Source of the DNA: an uncultured bacterium
GTDB taxonomy: Bacteria; Planctomycetota; GCA-002687715
Reading direction: 5' to 3'
Length of the DNA: 52,712 nucleotides
Assembly (NCBI GenBank): GCA_902826835.1
Contig: CADEGH010000035.1
Span: 1-52,712 of the forward strand
Shown here in pieces: positions 15,472 through 23,175 of the stretch. The position numbers and the translations under genes were made by a program. Numbering within the stretch: the first letter of the stretch is position 1; each line of letters opens with the position of its first letter. Under the pieces are notes generated by a model, which saw nothing but the letters and a program-made list of their open reading frames with translations, ran no database searches and was not told the origin of the DNA.

Positions 15472-17604
15472 ATGCCAAGCCGTCTCCTAACCTTCCCGAT
15501 CGGCCTAGCCATGGTGTTGCGGCTCGCCGCCCAGGGCGATGCTTCGGGTTTTCCGGTCTACCTTTGGGTCGACGCGCGCACCATCGAGGCCTCGGGAGTC
15601 CTCGAGTCCCTCTCGGGGCTGGGGTTCCGGGGAATCTCGATGGAAGCCGGCCAGGATCCGACCCGGATCCTCGCCGCCGGCGTTCCCTACTATCTCGACC
15701 AAGTCGCTGGCCGCGAGGTCTTGAGCCTCACTGCCGAGGAGCTTGAGGCTGCCCGAGGCGCCGACCCCTCGGCCGAGGTCGCGCGCGCCCGCCCGATCTG
15801 CCTCCAGGACCCCGGAGTGCAAGCCCGGATCGAGCGGCGTCTGAAAGAGCTGGCCGCCCACTTGGCAACGCATCCACCGGATTTCGTTTCGATCCGCGAT
15901 GAGCCGTCCTTCACCCGTTTCCTAGCACCCGCGGATTGGTGCGCGGACGCGGCCTGTCAAGTCTCCTACGCGCGTTACCTCGTGAGTCAGTACGGTTCCC
16001 CAGCCGCACTGCGTCATGCGCACGGCGAGGACGCGCTCGTCGTCACCGCCGGAACCGAGACCGCCGGCTGGTCGTTGCTTCCGATGGCCACCGAGACCGC
16101 GCGCCAACGCCTGTTCCACTCCCGGCCCGACCAGAAAGCACTGGTGGCGTGGAACGACGCGCGGGCGTTTGCGGATGCCGGGTTTGCCAACGCGCTTTCA
16201 AGAATGATGGTCGCCGCGCGCAGTTCATTCCCGGGGCGCCCGATCGGCTGGCTGGGCGGACAGATGCCGAGCGCGTTTGGTGGCTTCGACTACGAGCGTC
16301 TGCTCGCGGGCGCGGACCTCTGCGAGGTGTACGACGTGCGCGGCGCCCTGGAGACCGCGGCCTCGCTGTACGGCCCGCGGCGGAATCTCCTCGCCACCAT
16401 CACCGCACCCACCGGGCCGGCGGAGAACGCGGCGCTCCTCGTTTGGAGCTACTTCCTGCGCGGGGCCGACCGTCTCGTGCTCTACAGCGCGCGGGAGGCC
16501 CTGGACGCCGAGCGGCCCGGCCACGCGACGCCGTGGGCGATTCACGCGCTCGAGACGGCGCGAGGCGTCTCGAGCGAGACTTGGTCCGGTTTTCGCAATG
16601 CTCGTTTCGAGGAAGCGGATGCGGCCATCCTGATCGACCAGACTTCGGTGCGCGCCGACTGGATATTCTCCACTTTCGGCGACGGCCGGACCTGGATTCG
16701 TCGGCTCGGTTCCTACGAAGCCGAGCACAGCCCCCTGGCTCGCTCCCGCGAAGCCTGGCTACGCCTCTTGGAGGATCTCGGGTTCCGACCGAAGATCATC
16801 ACGAGTGCCGCGCTCCAGGCCGGTGCGCTCAATGCGGATCGGATCAGGGTTTTGGTGTTGCCCCGGGCCTGGTCCCTTTCGCGCGAGGTGACGCCGCTGA
16901 TCCGGGCGTTCGCGGAGCGGGGCGGCGCGGTCATCGCCGATAGCCACTGCGGCCTCTTTGACGAACATCTCCAGTTTCGCACCCGCGGCGCTCTCGACGA
17001 CACCTTCGGCGTGCGCAGAACCGGCACCATGCGCGACCTCGTAGTGGCCGCCACCAGCAAGCCGAGGAGTGTCGGACTGCCCTACCCCATTGCCGATGCC
17101 ACGCTCCAGGCCACTCACGCTCGGCCCAAGGACACCGCCAGTGGCCTCTCGGCCGTGCTCCAGAGTGGTCGCGACGGCGAATCAGGCAATCGTCTCTGTT
17201 ACTTGAATCTCGATATCGGCACCTACCCGCTCGATCGCGCGAGTGCGCACGGTCGAGCCGAATGGCTGCGGGCCAAGCTGCGTACCATCTTCCATACGAT
17301 CGAAGTCAAACCGTGGATCGAAGTCGAAGTGCAAACCAATGACTCCGGGCGGCCGTTTGCTTGGAAAGTGCGTCGCGACGCGGAAGGACAGCGGTGGCTC
17401 GTGCTCCATGACAACGGCCCTCCGCTCACCGATCACAAAGACGCAGAGAAGCTGAGAGCTCCGACGCGTGCCGTGCTTCGATTCTCCCAGACCGTGGGAA
17501 TCACGGACGTTCGGACTGGCAAGACGGCCCGGGGCGTGACCGCCATTCTCGGGGAATGGACCCCCCTCTCGCCCGGACTCTGGCGGCTGGACAAACCTCA
17601 GTGA
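15472..17604 (+). CDS. Exported GH42-like (beta-galactosidase-type) glycoside hydrolase-like protein
   Basis: The 710-residue protein has a short hydrophobic N-terminus consistent with a signal peptide (LLTFPIGLAMVLRLAAQG). Residues about 25-420 look like a TIM barrel of the GH42 type. The stretch FVSIRDEPSF (about 140-149) is a candidate acid/base region, and a YDVRGALETAAS segment lies later. Residues about 430-560 resemble the GATase-like trimerisation domain of GH42 enzymes (IRVLVLPRAWSLSREVTPLIRAFAERGGAVIA, ending DDTFGV). A small beta domain closes the chain. Substrate cannot be told from sequence and some catalytic residues are uncertain, so this may be a non-canonical or inactive relative. 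It has its own plus-strand unit, divergent from the Ig-repeat array. Confidence 0.65.
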   Translation: MPSRLLTFPIGLAMVLRLAAQGDASGFPVYLWVDARTIEASGVLESLSGLGFRGISMEAGQDPTRILAAGVPYYLDQVAGREVLSLTAEELEAARGADPSAEVARARPICLQDPGVQARIERRLKELAAHLATHPPDFVSIRDEPSFTRFLAPADWCADAACQVSYARYLVSQYGSPAALRHAHGEDALVVTAGTETAGWSLLPMATETARQRLFHSRPDQKALVAWNDARAFADAGFANALSRMMVAARSSFPGRPIGWLGGQMPSAFGGFDYERLLAGADLCEVYDVRGALETAASLYGPRRNLLATITAPTGPAENAALLVWSYFLRGADRLVLYSAREALDAERPGHATPWAIHALETARGVSSETWSGFRNARFEEADAAILIDQTSVRADWIFSTFGDGRTWIRRLGSYEAEHSPLARSREAWLRLLEDLGFRPKIITSAALQAGALNADRIRVLVLPRAWSLSREVTPLIRAFAERGGAVIADSHCGLFDEHLQFRTRGALDDTFGVRRTGTMRDLVVAATSKPRSVGLPYPIADATLQATHARPKDTASGLSAVLQSGRDGESGNRLCYLNLDIGTYPLDRASAHGRAEWLRAKLRTIFHTIEVKPWIEVEVQTNDSGRPFAWKVRRDAEGQRWLVLHDNGPPLTDHKDAEKLRAPTRAVLRFSQTVGITDVRTGKTARGVTAILGEWTPLSPGLWRLDKPQ

Positions 17605-17650
17605 ATCCGAAAAATCTTCGCTTCGTCTACCCCTGGGGGGTGACCGAAGG

Positions 17651-17717
17651 TTGAGCCTCAAGCGGCGGTAGTCTTGAGCCTCAGCATCGCAGCAAGTCCA
17701 GGCTCCTTAAGGACTTG
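17651..17717 (+). promoter_or_regulatory. Repeated palindrome-like sites upstream of the 17720 promoter
   Basis: TTGAGCCTCA occurs twice in direct orientation (17651-17660 and 17674-17683), 23 bp apart, or about two helical turns. Each contains TTGAG-N-CTCA, and the first extends to a symmetric TTGAGCCTCAA. A perfect 7-bp inverted repeat, CAAGTCC (17693-17699) / GGACTTG (17711-17717), follows immediately before the -35. These positions suit activator or repressor sites. The inverted repeat could instead be the 3' stem of the upstream mRNA. Confidence 0.45.
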
Positions 17718-17719
17718 CG

Positions 17720-17748
17720 TTGCCAGTCCTCCGACTTGGGCCTATAGT
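17720..17748 (+). promoter_or_regulatory. Sigma70-type promoter TTGCCA-17-TATAGT
   Basis: TTGCCA (17720-17725) and TATAGT (17743-17748) have a 17-bp spacer. This is the best consensus match I found in the window. The predicted start is near 17755, about 190 nt before the FHA start codon. Confidence 0.7.
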
Positions 17749-17754
17749 CGACAC

Positions 17755-17938
17755 GAGCTTGAGTACCCGACTACCAGGACTTCGCGTGCCTCCGTGTCGC
17801 GAGCTTCCAGAGCCGGAACTCGAGCGCAACCGCATTTCGGAAAGCCGCGCGAGATTCTGGTCCCGTAACCTTCTTTCGCTCCTTCCGAACACCTGAGACC
17901 CCGGGCCAATAAGTCCCCCCGGGGTCTCTTCTTTTTTT
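17755..17938 (+). ncRNA. Candidate structured RNA / terminating leader, unclassified
   Basis: This runs from the predicted start to the end of an intrinsic terminator, about 183 nt. Bases 17773-17786 (ACCAGGACTTCGCG) pair with 17848-17861 (CGCGAGATTCTGGT) over 14 positions with one C.A mismatch and two G.U pairs. The enclosed region holds CGAG-C-TTCC/GGAACTCG, a hairpin with a bulged C (about 17800-17823). I see no good coding frame starting within it. The length is in the range of 6S RNA, but I cannot demonstrate the 6S pattern. It may be an independent small RNA or an attenuator leader for the FHA gene. Confidence 0.5.
17895..17938 (+). terminator. Intrinsic terminator directly upstream of the FHA gene
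   Basis: GAGACCCCGGG (17895-17905) pairs perfectly with CCCGGGGTCTC (17918-17928), followed by TTCTTTTTTT (17929-17938). The FHA start codon is at 17946, so transcripts ending here cannot encode it. Confidence 0.85.
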
Positions 17939-17945
17939 GGACTCC

Positions 17946-19607
17946 ATGCTTCGCCTCGAGATCGACATCGCCGTGAACGAGTGCCGGGTTTTCGAACATC
18001 CGGGTCCTCTCGTGCTCGTCGGACGCGACGACGCGGCAACGCTCGTGCTTCCCGATGCCACGCTCTCCCGCGTCCACGCCCGGCTCGAATTGGGATCCGA
18101 CGGATTTTGGTCGCTGATCGATCTCGGGAGTCGCAACGGATGCCACGTGAATGGTCAGCGCGTCCAAGAGTCGGTCATCCTCGCGACGGGAGACGTCATC
18201 CGCTTTGGACAGGTGAGAGCCCGCGTCGTGGTGGCGGGCCAACCTCTCGATGGCGCCCCAGCGACGACTTCGCCAGGAACCTCCGAGGGGCGTCGGCGAC
18301 GTGCGCTGGCCGTCGTGATCGCGATCGCCGTACTGGTAGGCATCGGGGCGTTCGTGATGCAAAATCGCGGCGTCTCGAATTCCGAAGCCGATCACCAATC
18401 GCGAGGCGCCGTCCAGTCCGCCGCGCTAGACACCGTTCCTTTCCCCCCCGAATCGGGTCAACCTCCGGTCAATCCGCCCGAGGTGAGCGATCCACCGCAG
18501 CCCAGCGAAGTGCTTCCTCCCGAGCAGGCCAGCCCGAAGCCGCTTCCCCCTGAGGTCACTCAGAGTGCCGAACCCGATCCTTTCGGCAGAATAGAGATCG
18601 AACTCGAAAACGGCGTGACCCTGCGGGCCACGGTGGACGACACGAAGTCCGACGCCGCTTTTCTGTGGATCAGGGAGCGCCCCGATACCGCGCTGCGACC
18701 TCTCCCGCGTGAGTCGGTGGCGAGGGTCGCGGGTAATCCGATGCGATTCGATGCGGCAGCGGCGTTCCAACTGCGGCGCGCCCGGGCGGAAACGGTCGCC
18801 GCCAAGTCGGAATTGCTCGCTTGGTGCTTAGTCCACCGGCTGACCGCCGAGGCCACGAGCATTGCGCAGGAAGTCCTCGCGGCTGAACCCGATCACGCCG
18901 AGGCCAACGCCACGTTAGGACGTCGTCGCTACCTCGGCCGCTATTGCAGCCCGGACGAACTGCGCGCAGCCGGCGCGCTGAACGTGGATGGACAGTTGGT
19001 CGGTTCAGGGTCCGATCGGGAATTCCTGAATCGTCGCTTTCTGGCGGTGTTCGGGCGCGCTCCGAGCGCACCGGAATACGCCGCGGTCCTCGCGGAGCCT
19101 CTGAACCTCGCCTTGGTCGACCGTCTCGGCGATCCGGAAGCCCACCGCGCCTTCTTGGCTCGCACGTTGACCGTCTGGAAGCTCGATCTCGGCGCGCAAG
19201 CCGAACTCCTTGGGCGGCTCGGGGCTGACCTAGCGGCAGGGCGAGTCACATGGGCAGCGGCACTGATCGCGCTCGCGAAGGGAGTTCGTCCCTCCCCCAC
19301 TTCGGACCAAGTCCTGGATGCTTTCTTAGGACCGGCCGGGGTCGACCAAGTGGTGCGTGAGTCGGCTCGCAAGATCTACGCTCGAGAGCGCGCTCCCTTA
19401 TTCGGGCAGCGCCCGAAGAACGCCGACGAGTTGCTGCAACTCCTGGTGAAGCAGCCTGGGTTCTTTCGCTACCAACTGGGTCAAGAGCATCGCCGCTTGA
19501 CCGGGCGCGATCTGCCCGCGGCGGACCAAAGTCGCCTCGTACTCGGCTTGGCTTCGAAGCCCGAACATTGGGTGGAGATCCGCGCGGAGTGGCTGACGCG
19601 TCCGTGA
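17946..19607 (+). CDS. FHA-domain transmembrane protein with large C-terminal region of unknown function
   Basis: The 553-residue protein has an N-terminal FHA phosphothreonine-recognition domain with GR (26-27), SRVHA (41-45), SRNG (62-65) and VNG (68-70). A basic stop-transfer sequence and one TM helix follow (about 119-138), then a Pro/Glu-rich linker. The C-terminal half lies outside the cytoplasm if the FHA domain is inside. It includes a small beta region (GRIEIELENGVTLRATVDD) and a helical region with FLNRRFLAVFGRAPSAPEY, reminiscent of DUF4214-like repeats in exported proteins. It may couple a Ser/Thr kinase signal to an envelope process (inference). The start is ATG 17946, with no Shine-Dalgarno visible because a terminator T-run occupies that position. 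Confidence 0.8.
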   Translation: MLRLEIDIAVNECRVFEHPGPLVLVGRDDAATLVLPDATLSRVHARLELGSDGFWSLIDLGSRNGCHVNGQRVQESVILATGDVIRFGQVRARVVVAGQPLDGAPATTSPGTSEGRRRRALAVVIAIAVLVGIGAFVMQNRGVSNSEADHQSRGAVQSAALDTVPFPPESGQPPVNPPEVSDPPQPSEVLPPEQASPKPLPPEVTQSAEPDPFGRIEIELENGVTLRATVDDTKSDAAFLWIRERPDTALRPLPRESVARVAGNPMRFDAAAAFQLRRARAETVAAKSELLAWCLVHRLTAEATSIAQEVLAAEPDHAEANATLGRRRYLGRYCSPDELRAAGALNVDGQLVGSGSDREFLNRRFLAVFGRAPSAPEYAAVLAEPLNLALVDRLGDPEAHRAFLARTLTVWKLDLGAQAELLGRLGADLAAGRVTWAAALIALAKGVRPSPTSDQVLDAFLGPAGVDQVVRESARKIYARERAPLFGQRPKNADELLQLLVKQPGFFRYQLGQEHRRLTGRDLPAADQSRLVLGLASKPEHWVEIRAEWLTRP

Positions 19608-19710
19608 TCCGCTCGCCGAACTGGTAATGCGGACTCGGCGTCGGTTCCGTCGTCGCCCCCTCCAGGAACTCATCCACTCGTCGGATTGCCGTGCCGCCGC
19701 GCTCGCACGC

Positions 19711-20388
19711 TCACTGGAGCGGAGTCCAGAGGTTTCCGTCGGACCCGTTCGCACTGGAAGCAATCGCGAAATTCATGGTCGGGCCGGTAAGGGCCGCATT
19801 CGCGGCGGGAATGTTGGCCAACCCGTACGGAGTCGTGCCCATGCGGGTCTGGAAGACCTCCCCGCGCTGATTGACGAAGAACGCCCGGTCCCCCGATTGC
19901 CCTTCCTCGATCGGCCAGCCGTAGGCAAGCCAGTGGTTCTCGCATGCATCCGGATCGACGGCCGGCTGCGGTCCGCCGCCGCCCGCTTCCGGTACTCCCG
20001 CCAGAGCGGCGTCCGGCAGATAGACCAGGAAGTAGTAGCCCTGCTTGCGGACCCTTCCTTGGGCATCGATGTTGCCGAAGATCGGACCGAGTAATGCCGG
20101 ATCCAATACGATGGCCGGGCCCGCCCCGCGGGCATTGAGTAAGGTGGTGCCCGCGATTTCACCGAAGGTGCCGTACTCCCCCGCTCCGTCGAGGTCCGAG
20201 TCCACGGTGGAGAGGGCGCGAAACTGCGTCTGACAGCTCACGAGGCTGCGCATCGTCGCAATCGCCGAAGATTCGTTGGCAGCCTTTTTGGAGGCCAGCA
20301 GATTCGGCATCGCCACGCTGGCGATGACCGAGATGATCGCGATCACGATCATCAATTCGATCAAAGTGAAACCCGGGGACCGTCGCAT
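19711..20388 (-). CDS. Type IV pilin-like protein (prepilin), copy 2
   Basis: The 225-residue pilin has the class III signal MRRSPG/FTLIELMIVIAIIS: cleavage after Gly6, Glu at mature position 5 and a hydrophobic helix. It continues AMPNLLASKKAANESSAIATMRSL as in PilA-like pilins of Acidobacteria and Planctomycetes. The C-terminal domain ends with HWLAYGWPIEEGQSGDRAFF and VNQRGEVFQT, a pattern that resembles the end of DUF2950 proteins. The start at ATG 20388 avoids an unlikely 32-residue extension. It is a paralogue of the gene immediately upstream and probably its tandem duplicate. It lies convergent to the FHA gene. No Shine-Dalgarno is obvious. Confidence 0.9.
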   Translation of the reverse strand: MRRSPGFTLIELMIVIAIISVIASVAMPNLLASKKAANESSAIATMRSLVSCQTQFRALSTVDSDLDGAGEYGTFGEIAGTTLLNARGAGPAIVLDPALLGPIFGNIDAQGRVRKQGYYFLVYLPDAALAGVPEAGGGGPQPAVDPDACENHWLAYGWPIEEGQSGDRAFFVNQRGEVFQTRMGTTPYGLANIPAANAALTGPTMNFAIASSANGSDGNLWTPLQ

Positions 20389-20436
20389 GGGAGGAATCGC
20401 TCCGAACTGAGGGGGAAATCCCACCTGACCATCATC

Positions 20437-20478
20437 GACCAAAGCCCGCCCCCCCTTGACGGAGGTGCGGGCTTGGTC
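20437..20478 (-). terminator. Stem-loop between the two pilin genes
   Basis: GACCAAAGCCCGC (20437-20449) pairs with GCGGGCTTGGTC (20467-20478), 12 bp with one bulged A. It lies 29 nt after the stop of pilin copy 1 in the transcribed direction. No T-run follows, so it may be a Rho-independent-like pause site or an mRNA-stabilising stem rather than a full terminator. Confidence 0.4.
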
Positions 20479-20507
20479 AGCCAATTCCGGAGTGGCCGGA
20501 ACTCAGA

Positions 20508-21206
20508 TCACTGGACCGCGGTCCAGGTGTTGCCGTCGTTCGCAACCGCGCCGGCCACACCCAACGGGTCGGTCATCGCGCCGGCGGTGTAGATCGCCGT
20601 ACCGGGGACCGGGGCGATGTTGGCCGGATCGTTGTCGTACTGCTGGGCGTCCATCTTGGTCTGGAAGATTTCGCCGCGCTGATTGACGAAAAAGGCGCGG
20701 TTACCGGTGGTGCCGATATCCGCCGGGTAGGCGTAGGCGCACCAGAGGTTTTCGCAACGGTCGGCATCGACACCAGCGCCAGGCCCGCCAGCGCCCGCCT
20801 CAAGGACCGGGACCGCGGCGATGTCAGGAAGGTAGACGACAAAGTTGTAGCCGCTCTTCGTGACCACGCTGCCGGTGACCGTGGCGAAGGTGCTGGCGAG
20901 GATGGGCGGATCGATCGGGGTCGCCAAACCGTTACCATTGGCGCGGGTGTTCAGGGGGGTGAGCCCCGACATCTCGCCGAAGCTGCCGTACTCGCCCTGG
21001 CCGTCGAGATCGTCATCGACCGCGCCGGTCGATTGGAACTGGGCTTGGGCGGAGACGAGGTTGCGCAGCGTCGCGATGGCATTGGACTCGTTCGCCGCGA
21101 GGCGGCTCGAGAGCAAGTTCGGGACGGCGATGGCGGCAATGATGGCGATGATCGCGATCACGATCATCAGTTCGATCAGGGTGAAACCTTTTTCTTTGCG
21201 AATCAT
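20508..21206 (-). CDS. Type IV pilin-like protein (prepilin), copy 1
   Basis: The 232-residue pilin has the leader MIRKEKG/FTLIELMIVIAIIA: cleavage after Gly7, Glu at mature position 5. The helix continues to AVPNLLSSRLAANESNAIATLRNLVSAQAQF. The C-terminal domain includes GYNFVVYLPD and YAYPADIGTTGNRAFFVNQRGEIFQTKM, closely matching copy 2 and resembling DUF2950. The ATG overlaps the stop of the upstream TPR gene by 4 bp (ATGA), and AAGGAGA lies upstream, so translation should be efficient. It is the better candidate for the major subunit. Processing is expected by the prepilin peptidase at 27286-28164. Confidence 0.93.
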   Translation of the reverse strand: MIRKEKGFTLIELMIVIAIIAIIAAIAVPNLLSSRLAANESNAIATLRNLVSAQAQFQSTGAVDDDLDGQGEYGSFGEMSGLTPLNTRANGNGLATPIDPPILASTFATVTGSVVTKSGYNFVVYLPDIAAVPVLEAGAGGPGAGVDADRCENLWCAYAYPADIGTTGNRAFFVNQRGEIFQTKMDAQQYDNDPANIAPVPGTAIYTAGAMTDPLGVAGAVANDGNTWTAVQ

Positions 21207-21913
21207 CTCAGTGGATCTCCTTGAACTTTCGCTTCCGTGGGCAATGAAGTGGTCGACTCGATGACCTTCGGTTCGACGTCGCGACTCGCGACACGCGCGG
21301 GTTCGACTTCCGCTTTCCCCTGCGAGTTGTTCTCGACGAGGTTCGCGAGCGTCTTCACCAACCGTTGGGCTTTTGAATCGCCAGGGCCCTCTTCGGCCCA
21401 GAGTCGGGCCTCACTCAAGGCGCCTGCGTAATCTTCGGAATCCATCTGGAGCAGAATGCGGAGATGACGACTTCGTGCGGAACGGCCGTAATTGCGCTCG
21501 ATTCCGGCGAGCAAAGCCTCCGCTTCGGCTCGATTTCCTTGACGCCTCGCGAGGTCGGCGACGGAGATCTCCAAGTCGCGCCGCTGCTCCGGATCCTCGC
21601 AGCGAGCCGTGAGCGCGCCGTACACGCGGCGCGCCTCCGCGAGGTCTTTCTGCATTTCGAACAGCCAGCCCCTCGTCAGATCCACGCGCAGGGCGTCGGG
21701 GTGGATGTCCTGGGCCTCATCGAGAAGTTGATGCGCCGCGGGGTAGTCTTCGCGGCCGGAGGCCTCGTAGACCTTCTCCAAGATCGACTCGAGATCCGGC
21801 TTCGGCGTCCGCAGCCGGACCGCCAGGAGGATCCCCCCCACCGTCAATAGGCCAGCCCCATACAGCGCGAGGCGCCGACCGAATTGGCCGCGCCTCGTAT
21901 TTCCCTCTTCCAT
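21203..21913 (-). CDS. Membrane-anchored TPR-like protein
   Basis: A 236-residue protein with a short cytoplasmic N-terminus and one TM helix (ALYGAGLLTVGGILLAV, about residues 16-32). A helical domain of TPR-type units follows: YEASGREDYPAAHQLLDEAQ, LRVDLTRGWLFEMQKDLAEARRVYGAL, and SVADLARRQGNRAEAEALLAG. The C-terminal 50 residues are disordered. It sits between pilC and the pilin genes and overlaps pilin copy 1 by 4 bp. It may act as a PilF/PilW-like or scaffold protein, but no family assignment is possible. The ATG at 21913 was preferred over a longer frame beginning 36 bp upstream. Confidence 0.75.
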   Translation of the reverse strand: MEEGNTRRGQFGRRLALYGAGLLTVGGILLAVRLRTPKPDLESILEKVYEASGREDYPAAHQLLDEAQDIHPDALRVDLTRGWLFEMQKDLAEARRVYGALTARCEDPEQRRDLEISVADLARRQGNRAEAEALLAGIERNYGRSARSRHLRILLQMDSEDYAGALSEARLWAEEGPGDSKAQRLVKTLANLVENNSQGKAEVEPARVASRDVEPKVIESTTSLPTEAKVQGDPLR

Positions 21914-21945
21914 CGATATTCCCCTTCGTGCCGTTTGGCACGCGA

Positions 21946-23154
21946 TCACTTGGGAGTCAGCGCCTCCTGGAGCTTCATGATGGGCAGGAACACCGCCAAG
22001 ACGATGCCACCCACGACGATGCCCATGAGGGCAATGAGCAGAGGCTCGATGAGGCTCGTGAGCCCCTTCACTTCGGCCTCCACCTGTTGGTCGTAGAACT
22101 CGGAGATTTTTCCGAGCAGTTGTTCGAGCGCACCGGACCGCTCGCCGATGCTGATCATGCGCACCACCATGGGCGGAAAGACCGCGGCCTTACCCAAGGG
22201 TCCGGCCAGGGTGTCGCCTTGGCGCACGCTGTCGATGGCACTCACCACTGCTTTTTGGACCACCGAATTACCGGCGGTTTCGCCCACGATCTCGAGGGAG
22301 CCCAAAATGGGCACACCGCTCTTGATCATGGTCGAGAAGGTGCGGCTGAATCGACTCAGTGCCACCTTGCGGAAGAGGTTGCCGAATACCGGCATCGCGA
22401 GGATTACACGATCCCACACCTCACGCCCGGACTTGGACTTCTTCCACATGGAGAAGCCGACCATCGTCGCGACCAGTCCACCGAACACGACCGGTGAATT
22501 GTCGCGCATGTAGAGGCTCGCGCCCATGACCGCTTTGGTGATGCCGGGTAATTCGACTCCCAGGCCGTCGAAGATCTCTTTGAACTTCGGCACGATCACG
22601 ATCATGAGGAACGAAGTGATGCCGAGGACCAAGAAGAGACTCACGACCGGGTAGGTCATCGCCGACTTGATTTCGCTCCGCAGTCTCGCGTTCGCCTCGA
22701 GATAGTCCGCCAGTCGGGACAGGATTTCGTCGAGCTGGCCGGAGGCCTCGCCGGCCTTGACCATGCTCGTGTAGATCGGCGTGAAGATATTGGGGAACCG
22801 CGCTACCGCCGCCGAGAGGTCAGTACCCCCACGGATGTCTTCGATCACGGTTCCCAGCGCGGACTTGAATCCCGCGGTCTCCGCCTGCTCGTGCTGGATC
22901 TCCAGGCATTCGAGCAGGGGGATACCGGCCGAGATCATGGTCGAGAGCTGGCGGGTGAACAGTTCGACTTCACCCTTCTTGGGCTTGCGGCCGCCTTTCT
23001 TCGCGAGCCCGGAGCCCTTGGCTTCCGTGATCTTGAGGACATTCAAGCGCTTGCGGCGCAGTTGGTCGATCGCCTCGGCCGAGTTTTGGGCCTCGAGGGT
23101 CCCGGAGACGGACTTACCGGACGCATCCTTGGCGGAATAACGGAATTTGGACAT
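21946..23154 (-). CDS. pilC: Type IV pilus platform protein PilC (GspF family)
   Basis: The 402-residue polytopic inner-membrane platform couples the pilus ATPases to pilin assembly. It has the family N-terminus (FRYSAKDASGKSVSGTLEA) and two GspF repeats. The first has ELFTRQLSTMISAGIPLLECL; the second has VALSRFSRTFSTMIKSGVPILGSLEI. Three TM helices are visible near residues 170-195, 215-240 and 375-395. The C-terminus GIVVGGIVLAVFLPIMKLQEAL is typical. AAGGAAGC lies upstream of the ATG. It starts 21 bp after pilT and precedes the TPR and pilin genes, giving the unit pilT-pilC-TPR-pilin-pilin. Confidence 0.96.
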   Translation of the reverse strand: MSKFRYSAKDASGKSVSGTLEAQNSAEAIDQLRRKRLNVLKITEAKGSGLAKKGGRKPKKGEVELFTRQLSTMISAGIPLLECLEIQHEQAETAGFKSALGTVIEDIRGGTDLSAAVARFPNIFTPIYTSMVKAGEASGQLDEILSRLADYLEANARLRSEIKSAMTYPVVSLFLVLGITSFLMIVIVPKFKEIFDGLGVELPGITKAVMGASLYMRDNSPVVFGGLVATMVGFSMWKKSKSGREVWDRVILAMPVFGNLFRKVALSRFSRTFSTMIKSGVPILGSLEIVGETAGNSVVQKAVVSAIDSVRQGDTLAGPLGKAAVFPPMVVRMISIGERSGALEQLLGKISEFYDQQVEAEVKGLTSLIEPLLIALMGIVVGGIVLAVFLPIMKLQEALTPK

Positions 23155-23175
23155 GGTTAGCTTCCTTCCTCGGCA

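Noticed and set aside
17755..17938. Identification of the structured RNA as 6S, SRP or a known riboswitch
   Set aside because: The length fits 6S, but the closed stem with central bubble could not be shown. The SRP GGAA-loop motif and c-di-GMP riboswitch motifs are not present. It is left unclassified.
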